Below are positions 6,469 through 12,101 of a stretch of DNA of 14,618 bases, one piece after another. Source of the DNA: Spirochaetaceae bacterium (GTDB lineage: Bacteria; Spirochaetota; Spirochaetia; Treponematales; Breznakiellaceae). The stretch is from positions 1 through 14,618 of the forward strand of contig JAITAE010000056.1 of NCBI GenBank assembly GCA_031284295.1, in the 5' to 3' direction. Below the pieces are notes generated by a model. It was not told the DNA's origin. It made no database searches and saw only the letters and a program-made list of their open reading frames with translations. The position numbers and the translations under genes are program-made. Numbering within the stretch: the stretch's first letter is position 1; each line of letters starts with the position of its first letter.

Positions 6469-7421
6469 AACGGAGTCTCCATCAGCCATTCTGAAATTTC
6501 TTTCTTTGATGTATTCCATTCTCTACCCCCCCCCCCCATGCGTGCAGTAACGGCAGAAAGGCACAGGACTACAGAGGAATTCAAAAATTTCGTCAATGCT
6601 GCCGGCTTTGTAAATATCTATGCTGTCTTTTTCGGAAAGCGTGAAATTCTGTCCAAAATATTCATTCAATATCTTTATATTCGCAGATGTCGGGCATGGG
6701 TATATCTTTCCATTTCGCAGATTTATGCAGGAATTTGCCCATTCGCATTTCTTAAAACTTTCTTTATAATCCTGCCTGCTGTTTTTATCAAGTTCAAATT
6801 TTGACATCTCACGCTTTGAATCATCGCTAATCTTGCTATAATTCAGGTTTACTTTGTGTTTTTTTGCCAGGCATTTAATCGCGTGATAGTCAAGTTTTAC
6901 AGGATAGTAACTGATAAGTATTTCTATATGATATTTTCCGCAGACTTCCCAAAATGCGTCCTCCTGCTTTGTCAACAGCGTACCGTTTGTTACAATTTGT
7001 ATTTTGCAGTCTGGAAAATATTTCCGGGCAGTAGTGATAAAATCAATGATTTTGTCATTCAGCAACGGCTCGCCGCCCATAAGTTTGATTATTTCTATTT
7101 TATTTTTGCCTAATTCTGAAAGCCGTTTAAAATCGCTTTCGAACTGTACTATATCCGCGAATTTTTGTCCTGATAATGGAGAGTAATGGCTGCAGTATGC
7201 ACAGTTCAGATTACAGTGATCCGCAATATGCGTTTCGATATATAATCCCGATCTTTTCTGGAATTTTCCATATTTTTTCCAATAGCAATCATAAACTGCG
7301 TATAGTTTTCGTGAAAGTTTTAATGGTATTGGAAGTTTTCTAAATACGTTTGCCGCAATATGTACAACGACATTACACAGGTTTATTCTTTGGCGTGACG
7401 GGGGGGGGGGGGGATTTTCAA
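6465..7421 (-). CDS. Radical SAM/SPASM-like enzyme, frame interrupted by two homopolymer runs
   Basis: The enzyme would bind [4Fe-4S] through Cys70, Cys74 and Cys77 (CNLNCAYC), with the SAM-contact GGEP motif at 116-119. Later cysteines (CEWANSC, YPCPTS, PFCRYC) suggest a second cluster. This group is often found beside glycosyltransferases in surface-sugar loci; the reaction is unknown. The start is TTG 7421 with AAGGAG six bases upstream (7428-7433). Eight bases later a C14 run (7400-7413) puts this start out of frame with the body; 15 or 12 C would restore it. Near the end a G12 run (6526-6537) gives HGGGG then TAG at 6523. With 11 or 14 G the frame reads REWNTSKKEISEWL, a family-like C-terminus, and stops at TGA 6465-6467. 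With C15 and G11 the length is 318 residues. As assembled it is off: either phase-variable, decayed, or miscounted runs. Confidence 0.75.
6526..6537. repeat. 12-base homopolymer run (C on plus, G on minus)
   Basis: The run lies within the 3' end of the radical SAM gene, just upstream of the glycosyltransferase. On the minus strand it reads AT-G12-TAG. Its length sets which C-terminus the radical SAM protein receives and whether its stop overlaps the next start. Runs this long slip easily during replication. Confidence 0.95.
7400..7413. repeat. 14-base homopolymer run (G on plus, C on minus)
   Basis: On the minus strand it reads AAAAT-C14-GTCACG, eight bases into the radical SAM reading frame. 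With 14 C translation from TTG 7421 stops after about a dozen codons. This is the classic position for an on/off slippage switch. Confidence 0.95.
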
Positions 7422-7605
7422 GTTGAACTCCTTATTCAGCCCGGAAATCCGGGATGGTTTGTTTTTAAAGGCCGGTTTGCCTGCGACTTTGCCGGTAGCC
7501 AGAAAATCTAATGAAACACCTAAAAACAAACGGTTTTTAGAGATGCACTAACAGGTTCATTCGCCAAGTCTCGCAAACTACGTCGCATTTTGCGGCTTTT
7601 TATCG

Positions 7606-7641
7606 AGAGCTGTTCAAAAACTGAAGTTTTTGAACAGCTCT
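7606..7641. repeat. Perfect 16-bp stem-loop in the operon leader
   Basis: AGAGCTGTTCAAAAAC pairs exactly with 7626-7641 around a TGAA loop on the plus strand. No U-tract follows on either strand, so it is not a standard terminator. A related ACTGAAGTTACTAAACAACTCT stretch follows at 7642-7663, as though a second degenerate copy were present. It may be a dispersed repeat or a leader-RNA structure. Confidence 0.75.
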
Positions 7642-7714
7642 ACTGAAGTTACTAAACAACTCTATTAAAAATGTACGTAAGTCAATCCAGCTGCCGGACA
7701 AGTCCGATTATCAA

Positions 7715-7743
7715 ACCATAGCATGACGGTTTTCACGTGTCAA
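7715..7743 (-). promoter_or_regulatory. Probable sigma-70-type promoter for the radical SAM/glycosyltransferase operon
   Basis: A perfect TTGACA (7738-7743) is followed by 17 bases and TATGGT (7715-7720), a four-of-six -10 box. It points toward the TTG start at 7421 about 290 bases downstream, with no gene between. The match is good, but its link to the operon is inferred from position only. Confidence 0.55.
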
Positions 7744-7912
7744 GCACCTGTATATGTTTTCGTACTTCCGGCCGCAGGACAAACACAGCGTGTAACCGTG
7801 AAACTTTTCTGGTAAAATTTGTGGAAAACCGTGTTTAGTCTTCTGCCGCGGCTGAATTTATGTGTTTTCGCTGAAAAATAGGAGGGAGGGGGCGGCCTCG
7901 CGGCTATCGCCC

Positions 7913-8190
7913 TTAGGACGCCGCCGCTCCCATGTTCATGTCTTCCGCCTTCTTCGCCAGCTTCCGGTCTACCATGCGGCCAAGGTCAAACACTGCTCCT
8001 TCGCCCAATATGTGCTGTATGACCGCTGCCATCTTCTGCGCCGTAGACACTATCGTCTTCCCTAACCCCTTAAGCAGCGCCATGCGTTGCGGCAGCCGCC
8101 TCATCCCAATCATCACCTTTATCAGCGCGGTCTGCAATTTCTCAGGGCCGCGCTTCGTTATCTTCCCGTGACGCACCGACTCCGCACCCG
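7913..8190 (-). pseudogene. IS110-family transposase remnant, C-terminal end
   Basis: The minus-strand frame reads SGAESVRHGKITKRGPEKLQ, then TALIKVMIGMRR, then GLGKTIVSTAQKMAAVIQHIL, and ends in FDLGRMVDRKLAKKAEDM before TAA at 7913. This is the C-terminal region of IS110/IS116-type transposases, which carries the serine-containing Transposase_20 domain. The N-terminal DEDD catalytic domain is missing upstream, and the segment after MRR looks shorter than in intact members. It cannot encode an active enzyme. Confidence 0.7.
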
Positions 8191-8596
8191 ACAGCAGATT
8201 TAAAGTACACAGGCAGCAGAGTCATTGTCTCCGCCATACACGGAACCTTCAATGATGCTTCAATAGGAGAGGGAAGTCTCCCACTGTCAACAAGTTAACA
8301 GAATGGGATACCTTCACCCCATCCCATAAACAGTTCGACTTGTGATGTAGTGTAACTGGGGCTTTTTCAAGTACTCTTTCCTTTCCACTTCTTGGTTCGG
8401 CCGTATCGGTACTACCCGCCCTCTCATCTCCCGCTGAAGTTCTAAATTTTAAACTTCTGTTTCAGTTGGTTGTATTTCGTTTCTACGGGCTGCCTCTTGT
8501 AATACAGTTAAGGAAACGCGCTATCCTACGCTTCGCCCCTTCCAGGCCAAAGGCTATGCCTTTGGAACTGCCTTTCCCCGACGCAACGCCCCAACC
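8191..8596. other. Unassigned stretch, no gene recognised
   Basis: All frames are broken and I do not recognise any protein. There are several short inverted repeats, including CCAAAGGC-TAT-GCCTTTGG (8547-8565), ATGGGAT with ATCCCAT near 8303-8328, and GGGA-AGTC-TCCC near 8271. It lies between two decayed genes and is probably remnant mobile DNA. I looked for a group II intron domain V and did not find one. Confidence 0.4.
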
Positions 8597-9087
8597 CTAA
8601 CTAATACGGAATGATCGGCCGGCGCTACCCCCCCCCCCCCCATTGTCCTGCTTGCCGCCTGAGTTTTCGATCTGAACCGCGACATACGCCGTCTTGCCTG
8701 AATCTTTGTAGTCGAACTCGATCGCGCCATTCTTCAGTCTGGTAAAAAAAGACTTATGAAGTTCCTTCGGCTTTGCGGACGGCGCCTCTCCCGGTACGAC
8801 AACGCTGTACAAGATCCGGTAGCCGCGTTGGCCTTGTTGTGCCGCATCTTATCCTTCATCGCTTCAAAGGCTGACTTGCATTTGGCCGTAGCCACCGGCG
8901 TGCGCGTCGTCTCGGTTTTTGCCTCTGCCGGCGCTGTCTGTGCCGCGCCCGCCAGCGCGATAAAGGGCCGTGCGCCCTCCGGTACGACCCAGTCTGCCCA
9001 TTTTGTTCCCAATACGGAAATCCAGTCCCGCGCCATTATCAATTGGCCTTCACTTGGGTGGGGGAGTCAATCCGTGTTATACGCCAT
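8597..9087 (-). pseudogene. Broken copy of a treponeme-type repetitive hypothetical protein
   Basis: The start is ATG 9087 with GAGGAGGTG just upstream (about 9092-9100). The frame reads MAYNTD, then TGA where the family has tryptophan, then LPHPSEGQLIMARDWISVLG and onward through WADWVVPEGARPFIALAG. After AFEAMKDKMRH the frame jumps, with an internal segment missing, to RGYRILYSVVVPGEAPSAKP and then IEFDYKDSGKTAYVAVQIEN-SGGKQ. A G14 run (8628-8641) then sits where related proteins read GPWGP, and IIPY-stop follows in another frame. I recall this architecture from gut treponemes and some Bacteroidetes; its function is unknown. A nonsense codon, a deletion and a homopolymer make it inactive as assembled. 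Confidence 0.6.
8628..8641. repeat. 14-base homopolymer run (C on plus, G on minus)
   Basis: On the minus strand it reads AAT-G14-TAG, close to the AT-G12-TAG context of the run at 6526-6537. It lies near the 3' end of the broken hypothetical gene and replaces conserved codons there. Confidence 0.95.
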
Positions 9088-9104
9088 ACAACACCTCCTC
9101 GTGC

Positions 9105-9257
9105 TCATGGCTTGCGAGAACGCCCTTTGAGCTCAAAATCAGCGTTCCCGCCTTCAACATAAAAGATTGTTGTGTTAGATTGAGTTGCGCTGCCGGCAAT
9201 ACATATTGTGTTGTCGACAGAATGAGTTAGTCCGTCTGCTGAAGGTATAGGCCGGTA
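9105..9257 (-). pseudogene. C-terminal fragment of an unknown protein
   Basis: A 50-codon open stretch reads IPSADGLTHSVDNTICIAGS, then ATQSNTTIFYVEGGNADFEL, and ends KGRSRKP before TGA at 9105-9107. There is no start codon, and TAA lies directly upstream at 9258-9260. The preceding frame (TVIPAYTFS) appears to continue into it after a shift. The Asn/Thr/Ser-rich beta-strand pattern looks like part of a large surface or repeat protein. It ends 18 bases before the ATG of the broken gene at 9087, as though the two were once an operon. I do not recognise the family. Confidence 0.4.
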
Positions 9258-9317
9258 TTACGGTACAGCCGCCGTAACAATTATCGCTTGCCGGGTGAAA
9301 AAATGGATCTAGATCAC

Positions 9318-9331
9318 GGGGGGGGGGGGGG
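9318..9331. repeat. 14-base homopolymer run (G on plus, C on minus)
   Basis: On the minus strand it reads TTTTG-C14-GTGATC, echoing AAAAT-C14-GTCACG at 7400-7413. It lies 94 bases upstream of the Nudix gene and about 58 bases from that gene's putative -35 region. It could belong to the broken minus-strand gene or to Nudix regulation. Confidence 0.95.
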
Positions 9332-9389
9332 CAAAATCTGCGGCGCTCTCCCGGTGTTTGTTTTGTAAACTCCACGGGAGCGCGGCCCC

Positions 9390-9419
9390 ATTACACATAA
9401 AGAGCGCCTGTGCTATAAT
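9390..9419 (+). promoter_or_regulatory. Promoter with perfect TATAAT for the Nudix gene
   Basis: TATAAT (9414-9419) is an exact -10 box, with ATTACA (9390-9395, four of six) 18 bases upstream. The ATG at 9426 is only seven bases after the box, so transcription should begin at or within a base or two of the start codon. Confidence 0.65.
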
Positions 9420-9425
9420 TTTCGC

Positions 9426-9821
9426 ATGAATATTTCTGTTGCCGGCATCGCGGTTCAGGACGGGAAGCTCTTTGTGGCTCGCCGCAGGGCGGGAGGGGCG
9501 ATGGGTGAAAAATGGGAGTTTCCGGGCGGGAAGCTTGAAAACGGTGAAAGCTGCGAACAGGCGCTTGCCCGTGAGTTTATGGAGGAATTCGGCGTAGGCG
9601 TAAGTGTCGGGGAACAGCTTGCCGAATCTGAATTTGAGAATAACGGGCAAACCCGGCGGCTTAAGGCTTTCAGGATAAATTTTCTTTCGTCAGACTTTAA
9701 GCTATGCGAACATACAGACTGGCGCTGGGCGTCTTACGGCGAGATTGAGGCGATGGATTTTATACCGTCGGACCTGAAATTACTTGACGGCATCAAACGG
9801 CGTCTGGGGGCTGTAGACTGA
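9426..9821 (+). CDS. Nudix hydrolase, MutT-like (d)NTP pyrophosphohydrolase
   Basis: This 131-residue cytoplasmic enzyme probably hydrolyses damaged or excess nucleoside triphosphates to monophosphate and pyrophosphate. The Nudix box is intact: Gly35, Glu41, Arg49-Glu50, Glu53-Glu54 and Gly56 fit G-x5-E-x7-REU-x-EE-x-GU. The preceding WEFPGGKLE and the early ARRRAGGAMGEKW match the MutT/NudG-like subgroup, so 8-oxo-dGTP or modified dCTP are candidate substrates; sequence alone does not decide. The start is the first ATG. It has no Shine-Dalgarno and sits seven bases after a perfect -10 box, so the mRNA is probably leaderless. The TGA stop overlaps the next start by one base (TGATG), indicating coupled translation. 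Confidence 0.9.
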   Translation: MNISVAGIAVQDGKLFVARRRAGGAMGEKWEFPGGKLENGESCEQALAREFMEEFGVGVSVGEQLAESEFENNGQTRRLKAFRINFLSSDFKLCEHTDWRWASYGEIEAMDFIPSDLKLLDGIKRRLGAVD

Positions 9822-10252
9822 TGTTTTTCCGTTGCGGTCCGAATAAATCATATTTGAACAAAACGGCTTTGTGCAAAAGCGGGGTTTACCTGTTTCTTTT
9901 TTTAGCCTGCCTGCTTGCGTTGACCTCGTCATCCTGTAGGCGGAATTCATTTGAAAATGAAATCGTACTACCGCTTACGCGGCCACTCTCGCGCTACATT
10001 ATCGGTTACGGCGTTATCAGCGCAAACTATACCCATATCCTTGACAAACTGGGGGATAACGGCAGGTCGATAGGTTTCCTGCGGAAAGGTTCCATCGTCG
10101 AGATACTGGAACGGCGTCCTGTGATGCGCGGTGAAAAGGCGGAAATATGGGTGTTTGCGTCCGGCAACTATAAAGGCTGGCTGAAAGAGGATGAACTTCG
10201 TATCTATTCATCAAAAGCGCAGGCCAGGACAGCTTCGGAATCTATACCTTAA
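9821..10252 (+). CDS. Probable lipoprotein or secreted protein with an SH3-like domain
   Basis: The protein has 143 residues. After a 20-residue polar start comes a hydrophobic segment (21-37) and LTSSSC with Cys39, a loose lipobox of the kind spirochaetes tolerate. If processed there it would be a lipid-anchored protein of about 105 residues. Residues 72-130 (GFLRKGSIVEILERR, then WVFASGNYKGWLKEDELRIY) resemble a bacterial SH3 domain, which in other proteins binds peptidoglycan peptides. The start is fixed only by the one-base overlap with the Nudix stop codon. Its partner and function are unknown. It ends 16 bases from the convergent macro-domain gene. Confidence 0.75.
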   Translation: MFFRCGPNKSYLNKTALCKSGVYLFLFLACLLALTSSSCRRNSFENEIVLPLTRPLSRYIIGYGVISANYTHILDKLGDNGRSIGFLRKGSIVEILERRPVMRGEKAEIWVFASGNYKGWLKEDELRIYSSKAQARTASESIP

Positions 10253-10268
10253 TGAGCCGCCCCGCCAC

Positions 10269-10793
10269 TCACTCGCCATTATTCAGCAAATCCTGATAAA
10301 TTTGATAGTTTTCGCGGTTAAAGCATACAAACATCACATGTTTTACCGAAGGCGTTTTTGGCAGGGTTTCGCGGACGGCCCTGATCGCGACCTCGGCGGC
10401 TTCGCGTAGCGGGTAGCCGTAAATGCCCGTACTGATGTTGGGAAAGGCTATGCTTGCAAGGCCCTCCCGTTCCGCCGCCGCAAGGCAGTTACGGTAGCAA
10501 TTTTCCAGTATTTTCGCGTTATTGGCGCCGTCGGTATAAACCGGGCCCACCGTGTGGATCACCTTTTTACAGGGCAGCCGGCCCGCTCCCGTTACCACAC
10601 ACTGCCCCGCAGCGCAACGTCCGCCGGGACCTTCCGGGACCTTAAGGCACTCCTCGTACAGTTCTTTACCTGCGGCGCGGTGAATCGCTCCGTCCACCCC
10701 GCCCCCGCCCAGCATTGTAGAGTTGGCCGCGTTCACAATCGCGTCAACCTTCCGCGTGGTAATATCACCCGTAACCACTTCTATTTTCGCCAT
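10269..10793 (-). CDS. ymdB: Macro-domain O-acetyl-ADP-ribose deacetylase
   Basis: The 174-residue protein is nearly all one macro domain of the MacroD/YmdB class, which removes the acetyl group from O-acetyl-ADP-ribose and can reverse mono-ADP-ribosylation. Seen in order are GDIT (9-12), VDAIVNAANSTMLGGGGVDGAIHRAAG (16-42) with the ADP-ribose-binding Asn21, Asn24 and Asp34, HTVGPVY (80-86), and ISTGIYGYP (120-128), the diphosphate loop. A Shine-Dalgarno AGGAGGG lies four to five bases before the ATG. It stands alone, converging with the lipoprotein gene. Length and motifs are normal, so it is probably active. Confidence 0.93.
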   Translation of the reverse strand: MAKIEVVTGDITTRKVDAIVNAANSTMLGGGGVDGAIHRAAGKELYEECLKVPEGPGGRCAAGQCVVTGAGRLPCKKVIHTVGPVYTDGANNAKILENCYRNCLAAAEREGLASIAFPNISTGIYGYPLREAAEVAIRAVRETLPKTPSVKHVMFVCFNRENYQIYQDLLNNGE

Positions 10794-10883
10794 ACGCCCT
10801 CCTAAAAAATCAGCAACCGCCGGGAATAATATGGTGTTTTTCGCGGCGGGAGTTTACCGCGCGGGTCATTAACAAACCGGCTT

Positions 10884-11102
10884 TCAGCTAAATGTAAGTC
10901 TCTGTTTCAGTTCGTCCGTAACTATATCGTACACCGCGCCGCCCGATTCATTGACGGACTTCTCACAGCTTACTTCTTTTCCGACAAGATACTGCTTTAC
11001 ATACGAATCAAGATCATCCGTTTCGATTTCACTTACAAACACATCTCGCATCTGATTGCCGGAGCATAGATTAAAAATTTCACGTATCATCTCATAAACC
11101 AT
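10884..11102 (-). CDS. Small hypothetical protein (72 residues)
   Basis: The sequence begins MVYEMIREIFNLCSGNQMRD and ends DELKQRLTFS. It is acidic and soluble, with no membrane segment and no motif I can name. A coding origin is supported by even composition, a clean ATG with GGTGA upstream, and lack of a competing gene on the other strand. It feels like a conserved small treponemal protein, but that is recollection rather than evidence. It lies 91 bases upstream of the macro-domain start, in the same direction, so co-transcription is possible. Confidence 0.6.
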   Translation of the reverse strand: MVYEMIREIFNLCSGNQMRDVFVSEIETDDLDSYVKQYLVGKEVSCEKSVNESGGAVYDIVTDELKQRLTFS

Positions 11103-11225
11103 AGTTTTTCACCGCCGCCGCTTTAATAATCGTAATAATCCGTTTTAAAATCAAATTTGTCAATCGCCGGGCAACCCGTCAGCGGATTTAATATACGCTG
11201 GCATAGTGGTTATACTCAAGAACAC

Positions 11226-11589
11226 TTAACACCAATAATCGTAAATAGCAGTCTGAAGTAAATCACAAAGGGGAGTGCTATCACACAATGTGCGCTTCAT
11301 ATTTGCCCAGTCTTTTTCTATAGGAGTAAAATCCTGAGAATACATCAGAAGACACACTAAATTAACTTTAGCGCTTTCGCATAGTTCTTCAAGTTGTTTC
11401 TTTCTATGGAAACTTGCGTAATCCATTATTATCGTACAACCGCTTTGGACATTTTTAGCAGCTTAAACTCAAGCAATCTTTCAAAATGTTCTCCGGTCAT
11501 GGAACCGTCATAACATTCACCCGCTATCTTTTTGTCTCTTTTTTATCGTGTATCACGGCGGCCACAACATTTACACAGCGAATAAAGCA
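11226..11589 (-). pseudogene. IS630-family transposase remnant
   Basis: The pieces rebuild the C-terminal half of an IS630/Tc1-type DDE transposase on the minus strand: RCVNVVAAVIHDKKETK, then KIAGECYDGSMTGEHFERLL with EFKLLK, then CTIIMDYASFHRKKQLEELC, then YSQDFTPIEKDWANMKR. The last two carry the catalytic Asp (IIMD) and Glu (PIEKDW) of the DDE triad. At least two frameshifts separate them, and LVCLLMYSQDF differs from the usual LPPYSPDF. The N-terminal helix-turn-helix is not found. It ends at TAA 11226-11228. Confidence 0.8.
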
Positions 11590-11830
11590 GGAGATAGGAT
11601 TTCGGCAATTTCTGTTGAGGGGATTAGAGGAGGTAAACGCGGAATGAGAATGGGTGTGTCTTGGGTATAATATGAAGCTGTTATACCGGCTCTCGCGGGT
11701 ATGAGTGGGAGGCGTGAGGTGAATCCGGCCTGACAGCCCGCTTACTGTGGGACAACAGATCTACAAAACGCTCAAAACCTGAAAGGGAACCCAATATATC
11801 CCGATTTTGCGTTAAAGCGTAGCAGGCTGC
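11590..11830. other. Unassigned stretch with a partial copy of the A/B element
   Basis: No gene is recognised. About 11805-11832 (TTGCGTTAAAGCG then TAGCAGGCTGCTA) matches the right end of element B, and TAGCAGGCTGCTAG is the reverse complement of that element's left end. A short inverted repeat GGTATAA with TTATACC lies near 11665-11690. The rest may be the lost 5' part of the IS630 remnant, but I could not align it. Confidence 0.4.
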
Positions 11831-12066
11831 TAGGGAAGCGCTGATTAAATAGGGCGGCGGATTGGGGGGTAGCGGAATACCGCGCTTGCGCGGGATGGAG
11901 CGCAGGGGGCGCTAAAAACTTATTCTAAACAGCGGCCTGGTCCCGCGCCACAGCCTGCGGCGTTTTCATCTAAACGCGCTCAATGTTTCGCGCGGCGATG
12001 ATGCGGCTATGTGCCGGTGACGGCATGGAAATAGCGCCCCCCTTTTTAATAATCAGCGTTGCCCTA
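11831..12066. mobile_element. MITE of 236 bp with 17-bp terminal inverted repeats
   Basis: The ends TAGGGAAGCGCTGATTA (11831-11847) and TAATCAGCGTTGCCCTA (12050-12066) are inverted repeats with two mismatches. A second pair inside, GGGGGCGCT (11905-11913) and AGCGCCCCC (12033-12041), is perfect. The interior is non-coding and GC-rich with a CCGCGC hairpin near 11883. Related ends occur at 5504-5546 and about 5277-5294, so the family is present more than once. Flanking CTAG-like bases could be a short target duplication, but this is not clear. No transposase of its own is present. Confidence 0.7.
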
Positions 12067-12093
12067 GACAAAACACTTATGCGCGTATATCTT
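12065..12093 (+). promoter_or_regulatory. Possible promoter formed at the MITE right end
   Basis: TAGACA (12065-12070, five of six to the -35 box) straddles the last bases of the MITE, and TATCTT (12088-12093, four of six) lies 17 bases downstream, nine bases before the ATG at 12102. The predicted start site is near the start codon, which has no Shine-Dalgarno. The call is weak because the -10 box is poor. Confidence 0.3.
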
Positions 12094-12101
12094 CAAATAA
12101 C

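Larger units (their letters stand above)
7422..7912. other. Non-coding leader region of the radical SAM operon
   Basis: No gene is seen in these 491 bases. On the minus strand they hold a promoter candidate (7715-7743), a strong stem-loop (7606-7641), an 11-bp inverted repeat (7457-7467 with 7521-7531) spanning about 50 bases, a small CCCGG hairpin near 7440, and the Shine-Dalgarno AAGGAG at 7428-7433. Together these suggest a structured untranslated leader of roughly 290 bases. The part above 7750 is unassigned and may belong to the end of the neighbouring IS110 remnant. Confidence 0.45.

Noticed and set aside
5914..6804. Two plus-strand open frames opposite the sugar operon
   Set aside because: They are antisense to conserved glycosyltransferase and radical SAM motifs, with Phe/Val/Ile-rich shadow composition.
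7540..7605. A fourth copy of the A/B element
   Set aside because: Only short shared words (GCAAAATGCGAC on the minus strand) are seen; no end repeats or triloop hairpin.
8191..8596. Group II intron or retron in the hairpin-rich gap
   Set aside because: No domain V-like hairpin, no intron boundary sequence and no reverse transcriptase remnant were found.
9067..9087. TGA read as tryptophan (recoding)
   Set aside because: Several genes in the window (glycosyltransferase, Nudix, HD protein) end naturally in TGA, so the codon is a stop here and the gene is broken.
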